Shown here piece by piece: positions 1-5,329 of a stretch of 7,390 bases of DNA; within the stretch, counting starts at the first letter, position 1, and each line of letters opens with the position of its first letter. Made by a program: the position numbers and the translations under genes. The DNA lies in contig JAVBQH010000131.1 in the NCBI GenBank assembly GCA_031549175.1, positions 1 through 7,390 of the forward strand, read 5' to 3'. Source of the stretch: WRIS01 sp031549175 (GTDB lineage: Bacteria > Actinomycetota > Coriobacteriia > Coriobacteriales > Eggerthellaceae). The notes below the pieces were generated by a model that saw nothing but the letters and a program-made list of their open reading frames with translations, ran no database searches and had not been told where the DNA came from.

Positions 1-839
1 TGGACCACATGATGCCGGGCATGGACGGCATCGAGGCTACCGCCGAGATCAGGCGCCTGCTCGGGAATGATCCTGTCATCATCGCCCTTACCGCCAACGC
101 CGTCTCGGGCATGAGGGATATGTTTCTCGAGAGCGGCTTCAACGACTTTCTTGCAAAGCCTATCGAAATAGCCAAGCTGAACAGCATCCTTCAGAAGTGG
201 ATACCGAAAGAGAAAAGGCAGGGGACGGGAACGAAAGCCGCCTCATCGGAAACCTCTGATCTGGAGATACCCGGGATCGACATCGCACAGGGCTTGATGA
301 TGACCGGCGGATCCATGAAGGCGTATCTTGAGGTGCTGAGGGCTTTTGCATCGGATTGCTCGGTATTCCTCGCTGAGGCGCAAAGGCCCATCGGCGAAAA
401 CGAACTCGGGCTTTACACCACGCGCGTGCATGGCCTGAAGAGCGCTGCGGCGACCCTTGGTGCGCAAGCAATCTCTGACCGGGCGCGCTTGCTTGAAGAA
501 GCAAGCAAGCGGGGCGACCTTGTCTACGTTGCCGAGAACAACCCGTCCTTCATCGAGCAGATCAAAGACCTGCTGAAGGCATCGCAATCGGCACTGAGCC
601 TCGACGAAGGCGAGGCAGGCGACAAAGGCCAGCTTGCCCAACACCTTGGGGCACTCAAGCAGGCTTTGGAGGCTTTCGACATCCAGTCTGCCGACAAGAC
701 GCTTGGCGCCATAATGGAGGAAAGCTGGGAGGACACAGTACACGAGAGGCTTGCAGCAATAGCCGACAATGTGCTGACGTCCGACTACGATGAGGCGATC
801 ACCCTTATTGAACAGCTTGAGGCAACATTGCAGCCGTAG
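1..839 (+). CDS. Hybrid sensor histidine kinase, C-terminal part (receiver + HPt), 5'-truncated
   Basis: The gene enters the window already open, so the sensor and kinase domains are missing. The first visible codons read DHMMPGMDG, the centre of a response-regulator receiver; the Asp codon at 3-5 is the expected phosphoacceptor. The conserved Thr (ALTAN, codon 90-92) and Lys (LAKP, codon 156-158) follow, so the receiver looks functional. After a polar linker (about 210-280) comes an HPt domain with RVHGLKSAAATLG; its phosphorylatable His is the codon at 429-431. The remaining residues (about 610-836) form a charged helical tail rich in LExxD/A-type helices, which is common after HPt domains in such kinases. 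Known for the family: phosphate moves from kinase His to receiver Asp to HPt His and then to a separate regulator. The convergent receiver/HD-GYP gene at 885-1940 is an attractive partner, but this is inference. The family call is confident; the input signal cannot be seen. Confidence 0.93.
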   Translation, partial: DHMMPGMDGIEATAEIRRLLGNDPVIIALTANAVSGMRDMFLESGFNDFLAKPIEIAKLNSILQKWIPKEKRQGTGTKAASSETSDLEIPGIDIAQGLMMTGGSMKAYLEVLRAFASDCSVFLAEAQRPIGENELGLYTTRVHGLKSAAATLGAQAISDRARLLEEASKRGDLVYVAENNPSFIEQIKDLLKASQSALSLDEGEAGDKGQLAQHLGALKQALEAFDIQSADKTLGAIMEESWEDTVHERLAAIADNVLTSDYDEAITLIEQLEATLQP

Positions 840-841
840 CG

Positions 842-856
842 GGCCTTAGAAAGGCC
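842..856. terminator. Short hairpin between convergent genes
   Basis: GGCCTT-AGA-AAGGCC is a perfect 6-bp stem with a 3-base loop, lying 3 bases after one stop codon and 28 bases from the other. No T-tract follows on either strand, so it is at best a weak bidirectional terminator or transcript-end structure. Confidence 0.35.
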
Positions 857-884
857 AGCCGCAGCCAGGCTTGCCCTGTCCAAC

Positions 885-1940
885 TTAACGCGAGAACTCC
901 TTGAATTCATCGGAGATCGAGAGGAATACTTCGACCAGCATGGGGTCGAATTGGGTGCCTTTCCCTTCCGCAATGATCTCGACGGCCTTTTCATGCGAGT
1001 ACGCCTCTTTGTAGGGGCGCGTTGATACCAGCGCATCATAGACGTCTACGATGGCCATCATGCGGCCAGGCAGAGGCGTTTCGTCTTCCCTGGTTCCGTC
1101 GGGATAGCCTTTGCCGTCCCACCGCTCGTGATGCGTTTTCGCAAACACCTCGGCGTACTTCAGGAACTCCACCTCGGTTGCCTTACGCGCAATGTGCTGG
1201 ATGATGGTCACCCCATGGGTCGTATGCTTTTTGATGGCCTCGAATTCTTCGGGTGTCAGCTTTCCCGGCTTGAGCAGGATGGTGTCAGACACGGCGATTT
1301 TCCCCACATCATGCAACTGGGAGGAGGGAAGGAAGAAATCGCTTTCCCACTGCGACAGCTCCTTCTCGTACAAGCCGCTTTTCTCCAGGGCAGCCAGCAG
1401 GATAGCAAGATATTGCTGCGTGTGCTCGATGTGGTCGCCCGTTACATCGTCTCGGAACTCTACGATTTCTGCGACGCCTTGTATGATGGCGTTTTGCAGC
1501 TCGACAACCGTCTGTGTTTTCAGGTCGACCATTTCCTGCAAGTTCTCATTGAAGTTCTTCAGTTCCTTCTTTTGGTCTTCCATAAGCAGGTGGTGATACA
1601 CCCGCTGCAGCAAAAGCGGGGGGGAGAAAGGTTTGGCGATATAGTCGACTGCGCCGCGGGAGAGGCCGTCAAGCTCGCTTGCGGCATCGGCCTTGCCTGT
1701 CAGGAAGATAACGGGGACGTCTAAGAAGTCTTCCATATTTTTCAACCGGTCGAGCACCTCGAAGCCGTTCATGCCGGGCATTTCGACATCGAGGAGAATG
1801 AGGTCGGGCAAGACGTTTTCCAATAATTTGAAAAGGCGCTCGCCGGACGCCACAGAATAGACCTCGTAATCATTTGAAAGGGCGTTCTTGCCCGTTACCA
1901 GGTTTGATTTGCTGTCGTCGACTAATACAATCTTCTTCAT
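885..1940 (-). CDS. Response regulator with HD-GYP domain (predicted c-di-GMP phosphodiesterase)
   Basis: Predicted 351-residue cytoplasmic protein. Residues 1-120 are a receiver: acidic pair D8-D9, phosphoacceptor D51 in LLDVEMPGMNG, T81 and K103. A charged, probably coiled-coil linker (about 120-165) leads to an HD-GYP domain with H210-D211 (HDVGKI), H270-H271 (HHERWDGKGYP) and GYP at 278-280, so the metal ligands and the GYP signature are intact. HD-GYP enzymes hydrolyse cyclic-di-GMP; here activity should be controlled by phosphorylation of D51. I chose the ATG at 1940 because MKKIVLVDD is the normal receiver N-terminus and an AAGGGG site lies 9 bases upstream. An upstream in-frame start at 2009 would add 23 residues unlike a receiver. 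The gene converges on the hybrid kinase fragment, whose HPt domain is a candidate phosphodonor. Related proteins sometimes act on other cyclic dinucleotides, so the substrate is inferred. Confidence 0.93.
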   Translation of the reverse strand: MKKIVLVDDSKSNLVTGKNALSNDYEVYSVASGERLFKLLENVLPDLILLDVEMPGMNGFEVLDRLKNMEDFLDVPVIFLTGKADAASELDGLSRGAVDYIAKPFSPPLLLQRVYHHLLMEDQKKELKNFNENLQEMVDLKTQTVVELQNAIIQGVAEIVEFRDDVTGDHIEHTQQYLAILLAALEKSGLYEKELSQWESDFFLPSSQLHDVGKIAVSDTILLKPGKLTPEEFEAIKKHTTHGVTIIQHIARKATEVEFLKYAEVFAKTHHERWDGKGYPDGTREDETPLPGRMMAIVDVYDALVSTRPYKEAYSHEKAVEIIAEGKGTQFDPMLVEVFLSISDEFKEFSR

Positions 1941-1998
1941 TTCAGGCCACCCCTTGAGTACTCTGACTTTCGCAAGCATAGCACAAAGGCCGCAATAA

Positions 1999-2013
1999 TG
2001 TTTTGCCAAAACA
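1999..2013. promoter_or_regulatory. Operator-like inverted repeat upstream of the HD-GYP gene
   Basis: TGTTTTG-C-CAAAACA is a perfect inverted repeat with 7-bp arms and a 1-base centre, 59 bases upstream of the HD-GYP start codon in a divergent intergenic region. The geometry suits a dimeric DNA-binding protein. I could not place a convincing promoter around it; TATGCT, read on the minus strand at about 1976-1981, is only a weak -10 candidate. Confidence 0.4.
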
Positions 2014-2122
2014 ATGATATTCCAACCAGGATCAATGTCTTTCAGGCATGCCTCTTCGAGGCCCAGATCGTCTTCGCATAACGTTGCCTCCCCCGCCTGG
2101 TGCCACGGACGGTTTTGGAAGT

Positions 2123-2139
2123 GTCTGCATCAAGCAGAC
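2123..2139. promoter_or_regulatory. Inverted repeat in the -35 region of the 2214 lipoprotein gene
   Basis: GTCTGC-ATCAA-GCAGAC has perfect 6-bp arms with a 5-base centre. It ends 20 bases before the proposed -10 box at 2160-2165 and so overlaps where a -35 element would sit. An operator for a repressor or activator is plausible. No other copy is visible in the window. Confidence 0.4.
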
Positions 2140-2156
2140 CGGGCAAAAATCATACA

Positions 2157-2165
2157 TGGTATAGT
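2157..2165 (+). promoter_or_regulatory. Extended -10 promoter for the 2214 lipoprotein gene
   Basis: TGGTATAGT matches an extended -10 (TGn plus TATAGT). No good -35 lies 16-18 bases upstream, which extended -10 promoters tolerate. The expected start of transcription near 2172 would leave a leader of about 42 bases before the ATG at 2214. Confidence 0.5.
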
Positions 2166-2213
2166 TTTAACAGCAAAATGACAAGGGGATTTGCAAGAGA
2201 GAGAGGGGCTTCT

Positions 2214-2852
2214 ATGAAAGCAGAACGGAAAATGAGAATCCGCAACGTCTGTGCCTTCCTTGTCGCAGTCCTTGCCTGCTTTGCCTTGGTAGGGTGCTCG
2301 CAGGGATCCTCGTCGGGCAATTCAGGTTCCGGAAACTCGAATGCTCAATCCCAGAGCAACTCGGGTCAAAACTCGCCACAGCCAGAAACCAAGCCGACAA
2401 CGACCACCGCGTACCTGGCTGAAACCAAGATCGGCGACAACAACGTTGTCGGGCTGGTGGCCACCGTGCAGAACAACACTATCACCGGCATGAAAGTCGT
2501 CCTCGGCAACGTAAGCGTTTCCGGCAACACGACAATCAAGAAGAACTACTCGATCAATACGGCGAAGCTCTCAGACGCAAACAGCAATGCGTTCAAGGCC
2601 GACTACGGCAACAACAGCGGCTCGATTGCCGGCTCTTTGACCAGCGGAGGATTCACCGGCACCATCACCGTGGCCGGGTTGGGGGAATTCCCCGTCAATG
2701 CGCCCGTTGCAAAAACCAAGAGCTGTGCAAGCTGCGGTGGCCGCGGATTCACCACGAGCACAGGCACGTCAAGCCCAGGAGCGTCTTCGAAGGCATGCTC
2801 CAGCTGCAACGGCCTTGGCCTGACAATCGCATACAAAGGCACCTACATCTAA
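2214..2852 (+). CDS. Lipoprotein with two C-terminal CxxCxGxG motifs, function unknown
   Basis: Predicted 212-residue lipoprotein. A basic N-terminus and hydrophobic helix (about 12-27) end in the lipobox LVGC, so C28 should be lipidated and the mature protein held on the outer face of the membrane. A Ser/Asn/Gly/Gln-rich low-complexity tether (about 30-65) precedes a domain rich in short beta-prone stretches and Asn/Thr/Gly (about 66-165). The C-terminus has CASCGGRG (C171, C174) and CSSCNGLG (C195, C198), two copies of the CxxCxGxG motif that forms zinc sites in DnaJ. The rest of DnaJ is absent. I chose the ATG at 2214 because GAGAGGGG lies 5 bases upstream; an ATG at 2232 is possible but has a poorer site. 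It stands alone behind its own promoter and converges on the GNAT gene. I do not recognise the central domain. Zinc or haem binding, or disulfide formation, are possible roles for the cysteines. Confidence 0.85.
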   Translation: MKAERKMRIRNVCAFLVAVLACFALVGCSQGSSSGNSGSGNSNAQSQSNSGQNSPQPETKPTTTTAYLAETKIGDNNVVGLVATVQNNTITGMKVVLGNVSVSGNTTIKKNYSINTAKLSDANSNAFKADYGNNSGSIAGSLTSGGFTGTITVAGLGEFPVNAPVAKTKSCASCGGRGFTTSTGTSSPGASSKACSSCNGLGLTIAYKGTYI

Positions 2853-2865
2853 CAGCACGAGGAAA

Positions 2866-2896
2866 TGGGACAAGAGGGGCAGACCCTTTTGTCCCA
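2866..2896 (-). repeat. REP-like palindromic element, copy 1
   Basis: A 13-bp stem with one G-U pair and the 5-base loop GCAGA (on the plus strand): TGGGACAAGAGGG pairs with the matching right arm. Read on the minus strand it begins TGGGACAAAAGGGTCTG, the same unit as the core of the element at 3541-3612, which is read on the plus strand. It fills most of the 56-base gap between the lipoprotein stop (2852) and the GNAT stop (2909), so it may also end transcription from both sides, although no T-tract follows. Palindromes of this style occur as dispersed REP-type repeats in many bacteria, often mobilised by RAYT transposases; no transposase is in the window. Confidence 0.75.
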
Positions 2897-2908
2897 CATT
2901 TCGCTCCG

Positions 2909-3472
2909 TCAATCAAGTGGGTTGATGATATAGCGTTGGATGGCGTTTCCCCATGTCCCATCTTTCCGGAGATGGCCGTCGATGAACGTTGCCTCGTATT
3001 CAAGCCCACATTTTTCCATGACTGCACCCGATGCAGGATTATCCACGTCGTGCCTTGCTATGACCTTGTGATAGCCGACGTCTTTGAACAGGAAGTCGAT
3101 CACCGCCTTGAAGGCCTCGGGTGCGTAACCTTGGCCCCAATGGCCTTTTGAGAGGACGTAGCCTATTTCTGCACACCTGTTGGGCGGGCGGTCGTAGACG
3201 ACGCTTATCTCCCCTACGGCCTCCCGCGTCTCCTTTTCGGCGATACACCAGCGATACGTGCTGCTATCCGAGTACTCTTCCTCCCATTTGAGAAGCGTAG
3301 CCTTGAGGTCTTCGACGCTGCCGTAGGCATTCCATCCCAGGTATTCCAGGTTCGCTGCATCGGATGCCCAGTTCACAAACATCTGCTGGGCATCGGATGC
3401 CTCAAAGCGCCTGAGAACAAGTCGGGCAGTTTCCAGGGTTGCAGTGCCTTTGTGGTTGACGTCGTCTTGCAT
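2909..3472 (-). CDS. GNAT-family N-acetyltransferase (RimJ/RimL-like)
   Basis: Predicted 187-residue soluble protein of normal length for the family. It opens with the RimJ/RimL-type start TLETARLVLRRFEASDA (about 12-28). The acetyl-CoA-binding motif A is IGYVLSKGHWGQGYAPEA (about 103-120), with the pyrophosphate-binding G113-Q-G115 turn. NPASGAVMEKCGL (145-157) is the family's C-terminal motif. Such enzymes acetylate N-terminal amines of proteins such as ribosomal proteins, or small molecules including some antibiotics; the acceptor cannot be told from sequence. The ATG at 3472 has GGAGG 4 bases upstream. A TTG at 3487 in the same frame lacks a ribosome site and lies at the predicted transcription start. 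The gene is monocistronic, flanked on both sides by REP-like palindromes, and reads opposite to the lipoprotein genes on either side, which may mean it arrived as a unit. Confidence 0.9.
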   Translation of the reverse strand: MQDDVNHKGTATLETARLVLRRFEASDAQQMFVNWASDAANLEYLGWNAYGSVEDLKATLLKWEEEYSDSSTYRWCIAEKETREAVGEISVVYDRPPNRCAEIGYVLSKGHWGQGYAPEAFKAVIDFLFKDVGYHKVIARHDVDNPASGAVMEKCGLEYEATFIDGHLRKDGTWGNAIQRYIINPLD

Positions 3473-3493
3473 ATGGCCTCCGTCCAAAAGGCC

Positions 3494-3502
3494 ATTTTAG
3501 CA
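3494..3502 (-). promoter_or_regulatory. Extended -10 promoter of the GNAT gene
   Basis: Read on the minus strand, TGCTAAAAT is an extended -10 (TGn plus TAAAAT, five of six matches to consensus). Transcription would start near 3487, leaving a 15-base leader with the GGAGG ribosome site before the ATG at 3472. No clear -35 is present. Confidence 0.5.
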
Positions 3503-3518
3503 CTGTCCCCTCCGGTTT

Positions 3519-3540
3519 CCCATTCATGCATGCAAATGGG
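3519..3540. promoter_or_regulatory. Inverted repeat upstream of the GNAT promoter
   Basis: CCCATT and AATGGG form 6-bp arms around the internally palindromic CATGCATG. The site lies 17 bases upstream of the GNAT -10 hexamer and directly abuts the large repeat at 3541. It could be an operator for the acetyltransferase gene or an extension of the repeat. Confidence 0.35.
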
Positions 3541-3612
3541 GCAGAGAGCCAGGCCTGGGGGGACAAAAGGGTCTGTCCCCCCCCTGTCCCACCTCAGGCC
3601 TGGCCCCTCTGC
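3541..3612 (+). repeat. REP-like element, copy 2, inside a larger imperfect palindrome
   Basis: The core (3559-3591) reads GGGGACAAAAGGGTCTG and ends in TGTCCCA; it is the inverted counterpart of the element at 2866-2896, with a longer C-run (eight C at 3577-3584). It can fold two ways: GGGACA (3560-3565) with TGTCCC (3585-3590), or a 9-bp stem of 3557-3565 with 3574-3582. The core is bracketed by two copies of CAGGCCTGG (3550-3558 and 3595-3603). Beyond these, GCAGAG (3541-3546) pairs with CTCTGC (3607-3612), so the whole 72 bases form a large imperfect cruciform. The 9-base repeats could be a target-site duplication or simply arms of the palindrome. Confidence 0.7.
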
Positions 3613-3662
3613 ACGCGAAGTGAACAAGGAGGAAACGGAGTGGGCTTAGGGGCTTCGCGGCC

Positions 3663-3670
3663 TGTATACT
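3663..3670 (+). promoter_or_regulatory. Possible -10 box of the PASTA lipoprotein gene
   Basis: TGTATACT contains TATACT (3665-3670), a good -10 hexamer, 32 bases before the ATG at 3702. The -35 region is poor (GGGCTT around 3642-3647). Transcription would begin near 3677. Confidence 0.4.
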
Positions 3671-3701
3671 TCCCCTTATGGGAGCAATAGAGGAGGCAGA
3701 T

Positions 3702-4640
3702 ATGCAGTCAATTCAAAACCACTCGTTTTCACCAACCTCACCGAAACGGAAAATCCTGTTCGGCATCGTGGCAGTTGCAACGGCGGTTCTTCTTCTGCTT
3801 TTAGCAGGCTGTACCCCGGAAAAGGCCGTTCCCAATGTTGTCGGCATGACGAAGGGCGATGCCGAACGCGTTGTCAAGGACAACGGCTTCACCGTTGGAA
3901 ACGTCACGGAGCAGGACAGCGATACGGTGGCCGCCGGGAACGTGGTGAGCCAGGATCCGAAAGAGGGGACGAACGCGAAAACCGGTTCCGCCATCAACCT
4001 GGTTGTCGCCAAGGCGGTTGTAAAACAAGTCCAGGTCCCCAACCTCATCGGCATGACGCAAACACAAGCCGAGGATGCCCTGATCGCATTGGGGCTTGTG
4101 CCGAAAGCCGAAGACCCGGTCGCAAACGACAGCGCTGCCCCCGGCAAGGTGTTCAAGCAATCCGTCGCTGCCGGCAACACCGTCAACACGGGCACGTCGG
4201 TAAGCTTTACCGTCGCCCTTGGCAAAGAGGTTGTCACGGTTCCAAACGTTGTGGGCCAAACCAAGGCCAACGCCTTGAAGACCCTTTCGGATGCCTCGTT
4301 CAACGTCGACGTTGTCGAGGTGTATAACTCAAACGTAGCTGCCGGCATAGTGGTTTCTCAAAACCCAAATGCAAAGATCCAGGTGGTGAAGGGAACCACG
4401 GTAACGCTCGCAGTGTCGAAGGGCAGCGCCCCGGCCGGCAAAGTACAGGTTCCCAACCTTGCGACCTACACGCTTTCCCAGGCACAGTTTGTCTTGAACA
4501 GCGCAGGCTTAATGCTTGATGCGAAGGGGGACCTGAATGGCACTGCCACCATGCAGACCCCTGCAGCTGGCACGATGGTTGACAAGGGAAGCACGGTATC
4601 GGTTACTTTTGAATCCGTTTACCAAAGCGACGAAGGGTAG
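3702..4640 (+). CDS. Lipoprotein with four PASTA domains
   Basis: Predicted 312-residue surface lipoprotein. Basic residues (KRK, 15-17) and a hydrophobic helix (about 19-34) end in LAGC, so C37 is the lipidated residue. Four PASTA repeats fill the rest: about 42-105 (VPNVVGMTKGDAERVV), 111-174 (VPNLIGMTQTQAEDAL), 179-240 (VPNVVGQTKANALKTL) and 249-305 (VPNLATYTLSQAQFVL). The last is the most divergent. PASTA domains bind peptidoglycan or its fragments and normally form the outside part of Ser/Thr kinases or of class B penicillin-binding proteins. Here there is no kinase or transpeptidase domain, only a lipid anchor. The ATG at 3702 was chosen because a perfect AGGAGG lies 5 bases upstream; an ATG at 3678 in frame has no such site. 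It is apparently monocistronic. A role in sensing or tethering the cell wall is inferred. Confidence 0.93.
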   Translation: MQSIQNHSFSPTSPKRKILFGIVAVATAVLLLLLAGCTPEKAVPNVVGMTKGDAERVVKDNGFTVGNVTEQDSDTVAAGNVVSQDPKEGTNAKTGSAINLVVAKAVVKQVQVPNLIGMTQTQAEDALIALGLVPKAEDPVANDSAAPGKVFKQSVAAGNTVNTGTSVSFTVALGKEVVTVPNVVGQTKANALKTLSDASFNVDVVEVYNSNVAAGIVVSQNPNAKIQVVKGTTVTLAVSKGSAPAGKVQVPNLATYTLSQAQFVLNSAGLMLDAKGDLNGTATMQTPAAGTMVDKGSTVSVTFESVYQSDEG

Positions 4641-4660
4641 GCTCGTCTCGGCATGAGAGC

Positions 4661-4692
4661 AATCCCTGGTCAGTGTTAGTTGACAAGGGATT
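4661..4692 (+). terminator. Hairpin after the PASTA lipoprotein gene
   Basis: AATCCCT (4661-4667) pairs with AGGGATT (4686-4692), and GTCA (4669-4672) with TGAC (4681-4684), separated by one mismatch and closed by an 8-base loop. It starts 20 bases after the stop codon. No T-tract follows, so it may protect the 3' end or terminate weakly. Confidence 0.4.
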
Positions 4693-4710
4693 GCAAATGC
4701 AAGGGGTTCC

Positions 4711-4746
4711 AAAAAAAAGGGGCCGCCATAGATAGGTATGGCGGCC
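4711..4746 (-). terminator. Strong leftward intrinsic terminator
   Basis: GGCCGCCATA (4721-4730) pairs perfectly over 10 bp with TATGGCGGCC (4737-4746) around a 6-base loop. On the minus strand the stem is followed by CC and eight T (4711-4718), a textbook intrinsic terminator. On the plus strand only TGATTT follows, so it serves mainly transcription coming from the right, although it lies downstream of the plus-strand PASTA gene. The tRNA upstream already has its own terminator, so this one implies another minus-strand transcript. Confidence 0.8.
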
Positions 4747-4823
4747 TGATTTCTAAAGCTTTTGCATTCTTGTGGACGTTTCACTAGGGGTGGTAGGAAG
4801 AGGCCGACAAAGAAAAGCTTTAG
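4711..4823 (-). ncRNA. Candidate small RNA ending at the 4711-4746 terminator
   Basis: An 11-bp perfect inverted repeat, CTAAAGCTTTT (4753-4763) and AAAAGCTTTAG (4813-4823), encloses 49 bases and ends 6 bases before the terminator stem. In minus-strand RNA this gives a closed long-stem domain followed by the terminator hairpin. Further right, ACAAGGG (4826-4832) pairs with CCCTTGT (4885-4891), so the structured part may extend to about 4891. No convincing protein gene lies here. I compared it by eye with tmRNA, 6S, RNase P and SRP RNA signatures and recognised none. The 5' end and promoter are not identified. Confidence 0.35.
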
Positions 4824-4990
4824 ATACAAGGGCGAGCCATTGTGGATGTTAACAGCTCATGGGAAAAGGTACCCGCAAAACCCTCCCTTGTGTGAGTTTT
4901 ATCGCAAACAGCCTTTTAGGCGACACGAACGACACCTCTATCCCAGCGGCTATTCGCCGAACGCAAGCAACAACAGACCGGCCTCCCCTA

Positions 4991-5024
4991 ACACAAAACA
5001 GGCCGCCAGAACTGGCGACCTGTT
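4991..5024 (-). terminator. Intrinsic terminator of the tRNA-Thr gene
   Basis: On the minus strand a 12-bp stem with one G-U pair (5013-5024 with 4997-5008, 4-base loop GTTC) is followed by TTTTGTGTTA. It starts 7 bases after the 3' CCA of the tRNA, so the tRNA is transcribed alone or as the last gene of its unit. Confidence 0.8.
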
Positions 5025-5030
5025 AATTTC

Positions 5031-5106
5031 TGGAGCCAACGAGCGGATTCGAACCGCTGACCTACGCATTACGAGTGCGTTGCTCTACCAGCTGAGCCAC
5101 GTTGGC
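5031..5106 (-). tRNA. tRNA-Thr (anticodon CGT)
   Basis: The 76-base gene folds as a complete cloverleaf on the minus strand: acceptor arms GCCAACG and CGTTGGC (7 bp), D-arm GCTC/GAGC with loop AGCTGGTA, anticodon stem ACGCA/TGCGT with loop CTCGTAA, variable loop AGGTC, T-arm AGCGG/CCGCT with TTCGAAT, discriminator T and an encoded CCA. The anticodon CGT reads ACG threonine codons. Confidence 0.97.
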
Positions 5107-5138
5107 ATGGCGGCGCTTCTATCAAAGCGCGAGTTTGA

Positions 5139-5168
5139 AGTATAGCGGAACTTCCCCACCATCTGCAA
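5139..5168 (-). promoter_or_regulatory. Promoter of the tRNA-Thr gene
   Basis: On the minus strand TATACT (5139-5144) is a good -10 and TTGCAG (5163-5168) a partial -35, with an 18-base spacer. Transcription would start near 5132, giving a leader of about 26 bases before the mature tRNA. Confidence 0.55.
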
Positions 5169-5245
5169 GGCCTTCATAAAAGGCACCTTTGCCGGCCGCA
5201 GCGTGTCGATGGCCCCAGCCAGATTCTACGCCCAACCGCAAATAC

Positions 5246-5281
5246 CCGCTATCCCCAACTGCCGGTAGTCAGGAATAGCGG
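5246..5281 (-). terminator. Long hairpin after the SpoVA-like operon
   Basis: CCGCTAT (5246-5252) pairs with ATAGCGG (5275-5281); CC/GG extends the stem past a one-base bulge, and ACTG/TAGT (5258-5261 with 5266-5269) forms an inner stem. It lies 48 bases beyond the operon's last stop codon and before the tRNA promoter. The minus-strand tail is GGGTATTTG, not a true T-tract, so termination is likely but not certain. Confidence 0.45.
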
Positions 5282-5329
5282 ATATTATGCGTCGCTTCGA
5301 AATCTATGGTTGAACGGTACGCGGTCGTT

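Noticed and set aside
1941..2009. Longer N-terminus for the HD-GYP protein
   Set aside because: The extra 23 residues are unlike a receiver start and the extension crosses the operator-like repeat; the ATG at 1940 has a ribosome site and gives the canonical MKKIVLVDD.
2100..2213. Longer N-terminus for the CxxCxGxG lipoprotein
   Set aside because: It would put 38 polar residues before the signal peptide and would start upstream of the proposed promoter; the ATG at 2214 gives a normal lipoprotein signal peptide and a ribosome site.
2795..3248. Open frames overlapping the GNAT gene on both strands
   Set aside because: They are shadows of the GNAT gene, which has clear motifs, a ribosome site and a promoter; the others have none.
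4859..5025. Short open frame on the plus strand, 55 codons, ATG to TAA
   Set aside because: It has no Shine-Dalgarno site, ends inside the tRNA terminator and overlaps the candidate minus-strand RNA. The length is easily reached by chance.
4747..5030. Known housekeeping RNA (tmRNA, 6S, RNase P, SRP)
   Set aside because: None of the signature segments I know for these RNAs can be found on either strand.
5031..5106. tRNA-Thr as an integration site of a genomic island
   Set aside because: No integrase gene and no repeat of the tRNA 3' end are visible in the window.
4762..5145. Open frame on the plus strand, 127 codons
   Set aside because: Its C-terminal part (ANERIRTADLRITSALLYQLS) is just the antisense translation of tRNA-Thr, a well-known false protein, and it crosses the tRNA terminator. 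No ribosome site supports it.
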